The position numbers were made by a program, and so were the translations under genes. 64,000 nucleotides of DNA from Prolixibacteraceae bacterium UBA1413 (GTDB lineage Bacteria; Bacteroidota; Bacteroidia; Bacteroidales; Prolixibacteraceae): positions 124,001 through 188,000 of the forward strand of contig DBPT01000028.1 in assembly GCA_002304925.1 (NCBI GenBank), read 5' to 3'. Positions 51,988-62,500 of the stretch are shown in pieces (position 1 is the first letter of the stretch; every line of letters begins with the position of its first letter). The notes under the pieces are model-generated. The model was not told the origin of the DNA, did no database searches, and saw only the letters and a list, made by a program, of their open reading frames with translations.

Positions 51988-53535
51988 CTATTTCTGCTGC
52001 ATCATGGTGATCTTCACCGTCCTGAAAACTTCACTATCCACACCCGTAATCCGCATCACATAAGCTCCTGACACAAGGTCCTCCCTCGAGAGTTGAACCA
52101 TGTTTCCATTTCCGGCATCAAAAACCACTATTTCATTATACACCAGGCTCCCTGCAGCATTGACCAATTCAAGACGGTACTTTCCGTCCCTGCTGATATT
52201 CACATAATACTTATCGGTAACCGGATTGGGGTACACCGAAATGTCAATTCCAGGAATATCCACCACTGTCCGGCCATTCTCGATCCTGTCGGGCCAGGTA
52301 ATGATTACTGAGGCAGTCACTTTGTTGTTGGCCGCATCTGTCACAACCACCTCATAGTTACCGGGACCGAGTCCGGAAAGATCTTCCGAAGAAGCCCCGT
52401 TGCTCCATTCAAAAGTGTAAGGCAGCTTTCCCCCGGTGACCAACAATTCGATAGCGCCATCCAATTCACCATAGCCCGATGGTTGTGTCACCAAAGCTGT
52501 GGCTGACAATTCCGCAGAATGGATAAAAATGCGGTAGTCTTCCACTTCGCCCCACATATTGTCCCCCACTGGTCCGGTGTTTCCACCGATCCTGAAGCGG
52601 GCATAGATATGCTGGTTAAAAACGGCATCTTCAGGCACGGATACCTGCAAAGGAATGATTCCGGAAGAATAAACTGGAATAGGCGCCCCGTTCACCTTTT
52701 CCCCGGGATCGAGGAAATCGCCGTCGCCGTTCCAGTCGAACCAGGCGTTCAGGACTCCGAAGCTTTCGCCGTGGACCGTCACCGTAACGGGAACGACATA
52801 GCTGTTTCCGACCGATAAAACCGGAAAGATAACCCCATCCTCGTCGTCCTCCCCATAGATGTTGTCACCATTGGCAGGATCCGAAAAATTGGGAAAGGGA
52901 TCATGGTCGACGATAGAGCCCAGCACAATGTAGCGGTTGTAATCCCCGGAAAGGGGATCCTTGTTGAGGTTGATCTCATGACGGGCTCTCCCGTAACTTT
53001 CAGGGGCGTCACCATAGTCGAAAGCCCTGGTGGCCGTGTAAGAACTGACCACATCGTCCTGGGTGGTATTGGAACCCCCGAGGTAAGCCGGAGTTTTCAA
53101 TTTGATTTGAAATCCATTCGACGCCACGTCCAGAGGGGAATTGTTATTGGCCTGGAACCCTACCGTCAGCGATGTCTGGAAGTAGCCGGGTATATCCCTC
53201 TTCTGGACTCCCGTGAAAGTGTTCGTCGACCGGTCGTACGACCAGTCGAAATAACTCACCCCCTGCCCTTTCAGCGCCGACAGAGGGTTCCGCTTGTCGG
53301 GCAGCCCGTCGGACATGGTGATGATGACGGAAAGATTATTATCCGAATTGTTCCTGTCAAATAGCAGGGGGCTGCTACCCGAGTTACCCAGGTTAAAGGA
53401 GGCGACTCCCGGCTCCCTGAATTCTTCGGGTAGCAGCGGACTGATGATTCCCTGTGAGACATAAGGATTCCAACTCTGTGCTTCTGAAAGCATTGTGCCC
53501 AAGACCAATATCGAGGCAAGAATTACTCTTTTCAT
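51988..53535 (-). CDS. GEVED-domain surface protein with type A T9SS sorting domain
   Basis: 515 residues from the ATG at 53535 (MKRVILASILV). The frame stays open 81 codons further upstream, but that part lies in the previous gene's end. Signal peptide 1-19. The shared N-terminal module (SWNPYVSQGIISPLLPEEF) covers 20-150. GEVED covers about 160-345 (NAWFDWNGDGDFLDPGEKV, GEVEDYRIFIHS). One SprB-type repeat lies at about 350-420 (GGKLPYTFEWSNGASSEDL, GLGPGNYEVVVTDA). The type A C-terminal sorting domain (about 437-515) has SVYPNPVTDKYYVNIS-like IDISVYPNPVTDKYYVNIS, YRLELVNAAGSLVYNE and GAYVMRITGVDSEVFRTVKI. It is probably released or lipid-linked at the surface after CTD cleavage by PorU, as known for this CTD class. 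Confidence 0.93.
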   Translation of the reverse strand: MKRVILASILVLGTMLSEAQSWNPYVSQGIISPLLPEEFREPGVASFNLGNSGSSPLLFDRNNSDNNLSVIITMSDGLPDKRNPLSALKGQGVSYFDWSYDRSTNTFTGVQKRDIPGYFQTSLTVGFQANNNSPLDVASNGFQIKLKTPAYLGGSNTTQDDVVSSYTATRAFDYGDAPESYGRARHEINLNKDPLSGDYNRYIVLGSIVDHDPFPNFSDPANGDNIYGEDDEDGVIFPVLSVGNSYVVPVTVTVHGESFGVLNAWFDWNGDGDFLDPGEKVNGAPIPVYSSGIIPLQVSVPEDAVFNQHIYARFRIGGNTGPVGDNMWGEVEDYRIFIHSAELSATALVTQPSGYGELDGAIELLVTGGKLPYTFEWSNGASSEDLSGLGPGNYEVVVTDAANNKVTASVIITWPDRIENGRTVVDIPGIDISVYPNPVTDKYYVNISRDGKYRLELVNAAGSLVYNEIVVFDAGNGNMVQLSREDLVSGAYVMRITGVDSEVFRTVKITMMQQK

Positions 53536-53557
53536 ATCACTTATATTAGGAGTAATG

Positions 53558-56500
53558 TCAATAAATAAAGTAATCAAGTTTTTCAGCATCCACATTGTTG
53601 TCGATCCTGTTTTCACCACCGCTCCAGGAGTCGATCTGAGAGGTGATGGTATAGACACCCCAGGTTTCACCGCCGTTCCAGTTGGCATAGAACCCGAAGC
53701 GCGAGAAGGAGCCGGCTTCGATGACACTGAAAGTGGTGAAGATATGGTGCGTAGCATTCTGGCTATAGGTCCAGACACTGTTATGGACAGAGGTGGAGGA
53801 CCCGATAACCGTCATAGAAGTAGAGAAAGGACCGTCGAGTGCCCAGCGGGTATCCTTCGGAATCCGCACGATGATCTGACCGTTGGTATTCACCATGTTC
53901 AGTTCTGTTACTCTGACGGTAACGTAGAACTTAGTCTGGCCGTGCATCACATTGGGCACGGCGGTGATGATCGGCGTCACATCGGGCACCTGGAAGATGC
54001 CGAAGTTAGCCTCCGTCACATCCGTGGTTCCCGTTGTTACCGCCAGTTTACCATCGACGGTACCATCGCTGCCGGCGCCTGCTCCCAGATTTTCACCGCT
54101 GCTGGACCATCCGGCCGGCAGGGTTGCAGTCGTCAGGCGTACACCAATGTTTTTAAGGGTATTGCTCAGGATGATCACATAGGAACTGTTTTCTTCCACT
54201 CCCTGTGAGATGAGCCAGGTCCCGTCGGCATTTACTGCGACACTTGAGATAACGGCATCGGTGGCCGGGTTGACCAGGTTGGCGTATAAGCCACCTGCGT
54301 TGGTACCTATACCGTCTACCTTACCATTTTCGAGCTTATCCAGGTCATGGAATACATTTCCCGAGATGGTCAGGCCACCACATGGTGCCACTGTGACCGT
54401 AAAGGTACAGGTCACCGGCCCGTTTCCGCAGGCATCGGTATAGCTGTAGGTCACCTTGGTGGTTCCCGGCGGGAAGATTTCCCCGGAAGCCAACCCTTCG
54501 GTCAGCATCCCTTCGGCAGTTCCGCCGCAGTTGTCTTCGAAGAGCGGCACGGTGTAAGTCACCACGGCTCCGCAACCTCCCGGATCGTTGTCGACGGAAA
54601 TATCCTGCGGACAGCTCACCACCACGGGCACTTCGTTATCTTCTACCAGGATGGTCTGGGTCACAGCAGTGCTATTTCCAGCTCCGTCGGTGGCCGTCCA
54701 GGTTCGCAGGAGGGTGTAGCTGAATTCACAACTGCCATCCACGCGCTGTTCCGAGAAGACCACATCGGGATCGGAATCGCAGTTATCGGTGGCATACACT
54801 CCAGTCCCCGCCGGAGGAACGGCATCGCAGGAAACCGTAAGGTCGGCGGGCACCCCTCGGAGAACCGGAGAAACATCATCACCCACGGTGATGGTAAAGA
54901 CTTCGGTATCGAAGCATGCACCCAACGTGGCGGTGACGGTTATCTTCGCCGTACCCGGCACTTCCGAAGCGGTGAAGGATGGAATATTCGGGTTGATGCC
55001 CGTGGAAAGTCCGTTGGAGAGTCCGATGTCATCACCCGAAACCGTCCAGGTGAATACTGTAGAAGCATTGGCAGGCTGTGCCGACAGGAGGATAGCCGGG
55101 ATTTCACTTTCCGGACAGTAAGTCCCCAGGTCAGCCAGCGGATCAATGGTCATTATCTTACCTGCCGGGATGTTCACCGAAACAGAGGTCGTGCAGTTGT
55201 TGGCATCGGTGATGTTCACCGTGTAGATGCCTGCTGCCAGGCCAGTGGCGGTTGGTGCGGTTTGCACCGGCACCGTATTCCAGGCATAGCGATAAGGTGC
55301 GGTTCCACCGCTCACATCAACGGTAGCCGTTCCATCAGCCGCACCCTGGCAGCTCACCCCTTCGAAAGAAGTGATCACTGCCGACAGTTGGGCAGGTTGG
55401 GTGATAGTCACCGTCTGAACAGCGGAGCAACCTTTGGTATCCACCACCATGGCGGTGTAGATCCCCGCTTTGAGGTTGGTCACCGAGCTGCTGTTCAGGA
55501 AGCTGCTGCTGGGGATGATAAAGCCCAGGGCATCTTTCCAGGCAAAGCTGTACTCCCCGCTTCCGCCGGAGGCTTCCACGCTGGCACCGCCGGTGGCTTC
55601 ACCCCAGCATGACAGGTTGACAACTGCCTTCACAGTGAGGACTAGGCTGACCGGATCGGTGATCTGGAACCCTCCCGTTGCCGAACATCCATTCATGTCG
55701 GTCACCGTGTAGGTATAGACACCCGCCACCAGGTTGGTAAAGATTCCCGTGGTATTTGTCAGACCTGTGCTCAACTTGTAGTTTAAGGTACCTGTTCCGC
55801 CGGAAGCAGATAGTTGTACCCCGCCGGTCTGGTTACCGGAGCAGTCGGCATCAGTGACCACGGGTGTACCCAGGGTAACCGGTGTTGCCGGCTGGCTGAC
55901 CACCGCGGTGGCAGTTGTGCTGCAGTTGTTCTTATCCGTAACGGTTACGGTATAGATTCCTGCCGCCAGATTGACAGCCGTAGCGGAAGTCTGTACCGGG
56001 GTTGTATTCCAGGAATAGCTGTAGGGCGGCGTTCCGCCGGTCACCGAGGTGACGGTGGCCATTCCCGTGGAGGTTCCGAAGCATTTCACATCGATTCCGG
56101 AAGCTGTCACCGCCAGCGGTGTCTGCGGACCCGGGACGGTCACATAGACGGTTGCCGTACATCTGTTGTAGTCGGTAATCGTCACGGTATGGTTCCCCGC
56201 TGTCAGATGATCAGCCATAAAGGTATTCTGACCATTGCTCCACAGATAGGTATAGGGCGCTGTTCCACCGCTTGCCACCACCAGGGCGCTTCCGTCGTTT
56301 CCGCCATAGCAGCTGACCGGGTGGACCACCACAGGTGTGCCGCCTACCGGTGCAGGCTGTTCAATTTCTATGACCGCCACCACCTGGCATCCGCCTGCAT
56401 CAGTCACCTGAACGGTGATCAGACCTGCGGTCAGTCCGGTAGCTATCGAGGTGGCATTGGGACCGGAAACGTCGTTTTGCACAAATCCGTTGCTCCATAC

Positions 56501-59500
56501 AAAGTCATAGGGCGATTTTCCGCCGTTGACCACCAGGGTTGCCCGGCCATCATTTCCGCCATTACAGGTAACGTCCTTCCAACTGGTGAATACTGCCGTC
56601 AGTCCGTTGGGATCGTTCAGTACCACTGCGGTGGTTTCCTCACACCCGTTGGCATCGGTGGCGGTAACCAGGTACGTCCCGGCGGTAAGTCCGGTTGCCG
56701 TAGCACCGGTCTGGCCATTGCTCCAGAGATAGGTATAAGGAGGTATTCCGCCGCTTGCCTCTGCCGTGGCCGAACCGTTGATATTTCCTTCACAACTCGG
56801 GTTGGTCGTAGCCGTGATGACCACCTGAACCGCGGACTCCGGCTGGAGAATGTCGACCCAATTGGAAGTCACCATGCAGCCATTGGCATCTTTCACCACC
56901 ACCTGATAGCTTCCGAAGGTCAGACCGGTGGCCGTTTTGTCGGAAGAACCGTTGCTCCACTCATAGGTGTAGGGTTCGGTACCGCCTGTGACGGTCACCG
57001 TTGCCTCACCATCGTTGCCACCGAAGCAACTTACATGGCCGTCGGCAGGCACCGAGGCTTCCGCTGTCAGCAGTGCCGGTTGGGTGATGATCACATTGAT
57101 GATCTCTTCACAACCGTTGGCATCGGTCACCAGGATAGTGTAATTGCCGGCTGCCAATCCGCTTTGCCATGCTTCATCGTCTGCACCACCCCTGTCGAGC
57201 CAGTCGTAGGTATAGGGAGCCGTACCACCGGCCGCAGCCACGGCGGCGGAGCCGTCACTTTCTCCGTAGCAGCTCACCGGCTGGTTGTCTGTTTCTTCTA
57301 CCACCAACTGGTCGGGCTGGGTGATTTCTATGTTCTTCAGCACCGCCATGCAGCCGTTACCGTCGTAAATTACCACCTTGTACAACCCTGCCGGGATGTC
57401 CATGATATCTTCTCCGGTCGATGCAAAGCCGTTGCTGCTGTCCCAGTCATAAATATAGGTACCCGGACCCGTGCCGCCCGATACAGTGATCGAGATCGCC
57501 CCGTCACTGCCACCATAGCAGCTCACATCCCTATGCATATCCACAATGGCGGTCAGTCCGCCCAGATCCCGGATCATCACACCGTCGACTACTTCGCATC
57601 CGTTGGCATCCCTGACCGTTACCTGGTAAGCACCTGCCACCAGGCCTGTGATCGTTGAACTGCCATAGGTTGTTTCCTGGAACCCGTTGCTCCAGATGTA
57701 GGTATATGGGGCCGTGCCACCTTCGGCCATGGCCGTGGCCTCACCGTGGTCCTCATTGCAACTCGCATCACTGGTCACTTCTGCCGTCACCAGCAGCGGC
57801 AACGGTTCTGTCAGCGATACCTCCGCCGTGGCCTCGCAGCCTCTGGCATCGGTCACAGTCACATCGTAGGTGCCGGCTATCAACCCTGTGGCCAACGCAT
57901 TCGTAGAGCCATTGCTCCAGAGGATTTGGTAAGGAGGTGTTCCTCCCGAAACCATTACTGTTGCTGTTCCGTCGTTTCCGCCATAGCAGCTTACATCACC
58001 AGTGGATGAAACAGAAGCTTGCAGTACCGGAGGTTCCGTAAGGGTAACACTCCGTTCCAGGCTGCAACCGTTGCCGTCGGTAATGATAGCAGTGTAGGTA
58101 CCCGGACCAAGATTTGGCCAGGTATGGGTATACGCATTTTCAATGGTGACATCGGTCAAACCACCGGCAATCCAGTGAATGGTAAAAGGATAGGGTGCGC
58201 CCTGCATGTTGATGGTCAGGGCTCCGTCGTCTTTGCCGCTGCAGGAAACATCAGTCGCCGACAGATTGATCGTCCCGGGTGTGTAAACCACCAGTTCGAC
58301 AATATCAATGCCGTAGCAGTCACCATTGGCAACCCGTGCCCAAACATTGGCCGTGGTTGACAGGTAGGATTCCTTATCCAGGGGTTCCGTGGCATCCTGT
58401 GCATGGGTGTAGGAATCGTAATAGGTCACTGTAACACCTTCCGGAACTTCATGGTCATAATAACTTGTGCTGACCCTGCCGTCCGCATCTTTGAGGGCGA
58501 AGTAAGCCTTTGGATTTCCATCGGTGGTCACGGCGCACTCCTTCAGCTCAGCCATCCAGGTCTGGATCAAAGGACAAAGAATTATAATTGTCGGCGTGTC
58601 GTTGTCCACCGCCGTGCCAGAGATGTCAGTAACAGTACCGCCGTCGGGATCTTCGCCCGTGGCCAATGCCGTGTTCAGCACATGCCCCGCATCGATGTCG
58701 GCCTGGGTGATTGCATAGGTGAAGCTCGCAGTGCCAGTTCCCGCAGGGGCCAAGGTGCCAGGCACCACAGCCAGACCAATGAGACCAAGTTTCTCATCGT
58801 CAATGACCAGGTCGCTGACCGTAACGTTTCCAGTGTTGGTAACCACAAACGTGTAAATGATCTTATCGCCAACTTTTGCAGCCGTCGGGTCACCCTGGTA
58901 GTCGCCGGTCTTAACCAAAGCGATCGAAGGACTCTGAGGCAGAGGCTCAGTATTTTCTCCAGTGTCCGTGACATCATTATCCTGCGGATCCTTCGCCGTA
59001 ACTGTTGCTGTGTTGCTGAAAACACCCGCATCAATGTCAGCCTGTGTCAGCGTATAAATGCCCTTGATCGTCGAGCTATTGGTGGCTCCCGGTGCCAGTG
59101 AGGCGATCGGTCCTCCCGTGATGCTCCCGTTCGGTGTCACCAGAAGAGGATCCGTGACCGTCACATTGTACAGCGTCACATCGCCCGTGTTTGTGACGGT
59201 GAAGGTGTAGGAGATGGTCTCTCCCGCCTGCGCTATGCCGTCTGAGTTGGCGTCATTCCAAGTCCCTTCCTTGATCAGGTCGATCGAGGGATTATTGTTG
59301 ACGTTGATTGTTTCCTCCAGGTCATTGCCTTCATCAGTCGGATCATGTTCAGCACTTTCGGCTTTTGTGGTGTAATTGGTGATTGTATTCCCTCCCTGGC
59401 CGACATCGACCTTCCCGGTTAAAACCAATGTGGCTGAAGCGCCAGGCAAAAGGCTAAAACCATTCCATACTCCTGTTCCTGTATTATAGACACTATGAGT

Positions 59501-62500
59501 TGGTGAAACAGAATACCCCGTGAGAGTAATTCCGGCAGGTAAAAGGTCAGTAAGGCTTACGGCTGCAGCTTCATCGGGTCCGTTGTTTGTTACTGTAATG
59601 GTGAACTGCACCACATCACCCTCATTGGGTGTTGAGGTAGCACTTGAAAGCGATTTCACCGTCACCAGGTCGGCACAGGGATCCACAGTTACTGTAAATC
59701 CACAGGTTGCCGTATTTCCAATTCCATCGGTTACGGTATAGATAATCCATGTTTCTCCGGAATTAAATGTCTGTTCTCCAACATATCCACTGCCCGATCC
59801 GGTGGTTTTACCTGTCATCACCCAGGTAAGGGTTGGAGAAACTGTGCAATTGTCGCTTACATCAGGGTTTTCAGGGGTATATGTAATGCTGCAACTCCCA
59901 GTATGATTAGGAAGAAGCACAGATTGCGGACATGTTATGGACGGATTTTCATCGTCCGGGGTATCGGCAATGGTAACATTTCCCAGATAAACCGCACAAC
60001 TGCCATTTCCCCACCTCACCCAGGCATGGTAAGTAGCCGCATCAAGATTTGGAAACGTATAGGTTCCGCTATTGTCATCAACCGTAGTGTAGGTGATCCC
60101 GTTGTCTATACTGAAAGAGATGCTTGTTTGAGCAGGATAATCAGGAAAAGAAAAGGTGATTGAACCATTTTCCTCATAACAAGTGGCATCCACATGAGAT
60201 ACTGTAGCACCGGGTAATGGAGTCACATTTAACAGCGTTGATTGTACTTCAGAGCAAATGTTATTTAATGTACTTACTTCCACGCTGTAACTATTTCCTG
60301 ACATCGCTTCAGTAACACCACTGATGGTTAACGCCGAAGTACCCGCACCACTATAAATACCACCATCGGTAATCAGTGTAGTGCCAAGATACCATTTATA
60401 TATAATATCGCCAGTAGGTATAGGTATCGTTGTATCATCGTCCGTAGAACCTGTTGTTCCGAAGTTGGTAACGCGAACTCCCGATGTAGTTGCAGTAAAG
60501 GTTATAGTTTCACCTGCACAAACAGGGGATGGATTCTGTGTAATCACCGGTACTGTCAGAACATCGCTGGTGATAACTGCTGGTGCAGTGGCTTGAGAAC
60601 CTGCATTTACTACTCCGTCGCCATCCACTCCCGATGGGGATAAATTCGCATAATCCAATCTGTTATTGTCATCCAGATCGGCCGCAGTATAGCTGCCAGC
60701 TCCTTCAATGGCATCCGGACAACCATCGTTATCGCTGTCATTATCCAGATGGTCAAATATCCCATCCTTATCCGTATCCCGTGATAATGAACAAAATTCC
60801 ATAGAAGTAATAGCAGTAGTTATTGTATTAGTTAAACCATCAATTTTCCCTGATTTTATCACTACTTTATCAACCGGACCTGAAAACGATGTTGTAAATA
60901 CATTCTCAGTAACATCCGTTCCCCCGGCCGTACTTGAATTGGAAATACGACTACCATTAATCGTCCAACTTCCGCTGGCCAGATCCGGATTAAAACCACT
61001 GAAATTACTGCTGTTTACAGTAATTGGCGTATTATTATAAAAAGCCGTAATTTCATAAAAATCGTTGTAATTAAGACCTGCCGAAACAAAGGAAAAGTCC
61101 AATACAGGATATGGGAAATCGATGGTATAAGTAGCAAAATTGGCAGCACCACCGCCAGGAGCATTCTGAGGTTGTAAGTAAATATGATCACCAACAGTCA
61201 CATTATTCTGGATTTGAACTCCATCGCCCCAGGTGGCAGTACCTGAAACCGATGCTGTAAAGTTGAAGGTTCCATAAGCAAAACCGGTCAGATTCGCTGT
61301 ACCGGTTGATCCTCCCTGCAACGCTGTATTTAGGGCATACGGTGTCGGAACACGTGTGGAATTAATGGAAAAAGCAGTCCCGTCAGGCAAACAAAGTGCT
61401 TCATCAATGTCCAAAATTCCGTCATTATCATCATCAAGGTCACAAATGTCGTCTATACCATCATTGTCAGTATCAACTCCGGAAGATAGAATAATAACTG
61501 ATGTAGTGGCAGTTCTTATGTTGTTACAACCCGTTCCGCTGGTTCCTCCGTCACATTCAACCTGGTAATCGGCAGGTGCGCCCGATACTGAAGAAGTTGC
61601 ATCCGTATCAAAAACATCCGGAGGACGCATTACATAAGCAGTCGGATTGGTAATTGTCCCGGTTACTACACATGTAAAGGAATAGGTCACCGAACCTGGA
61701 TTGGACTGGTTAAAAACAGCATTGTATTGCGATGTCCCCAGCCCGCTTGAAAAAGTTTCAGCAAAGGTTCCAAAATTAACAGTAACCGTTCTCGACACGA
61801 TGGTCAATCCTGCAGGAGCATCAAAGCGAAATTTCGCACCTTCAGCTGCATCAGAACCGTTGGTCCCTGAAGCATTGGTAACATTGACCGAATAAGTTAC
61901 GGTACCGTTTTCACAAACAGCAATCGGACTGGGATCAGGGGCAGAAACAGCCAGATCTAAATATTTGCTAAAAATATCCCGGGTAATTTGCTGAGCACCT
62001 CCGACATAGGTCCAGGAATCTAAAATCCTGCCATTTCCGAAATCCTGTTTTCCATTACTGTCGTTAACGTCCTGCGCAGAACCACATCCCCCCTCAAATG
62101 GAGCACTTGTTACTGTACTGCCCCACTTATGCCCGTTTGAATTGCTTGATAAACCGGTATACACATTTTTTAGAGGATTGGAGGCCGTATATCTATTAGG
62201 ATCACATCCTTCTGTAATGGTTATATTTGAATCATCCCAATATAACAAATCCTGCCCTGGAATGACATTGTAACTTTCATCCAGGCGTTCAAAAATTACC
62301 CCATTAGGATTTATTTCTCCATCAACAAACGGAAAATGAACCTCCCCGAGATTAACCTGAGCCCGAACCGTGACCTCAGTTGTTCCAATTGTGATCAAAT
62401 TGCCTAAACCATCTTTTCCATCCCACGTAACTGTGTTGGTTCCAATTACTGCCGATCCCGTCCACCTTCTATCAGCCGGATCATCGAATTGTCCATTTCC

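Noticed and set aside
53536..53778. An 81-codon N-terminal extension of the type A GEVED gene
   Set aside because: It overlaps the end of the giant adhesin gene and lacks a signal peptide. The internal ATG at 53535 gives a perfect signal peptide matching its paralogues.
55814..57658. A long open frame (614 codons) on the plus strand across the SprB repeats
   Set aside because: It lies antisense to a clear SprB-repeat protein. It is open only because the GC-rich repeated codons lack stops on the opposite strand. Its product is His/Arg/Gly-rich with no domain.
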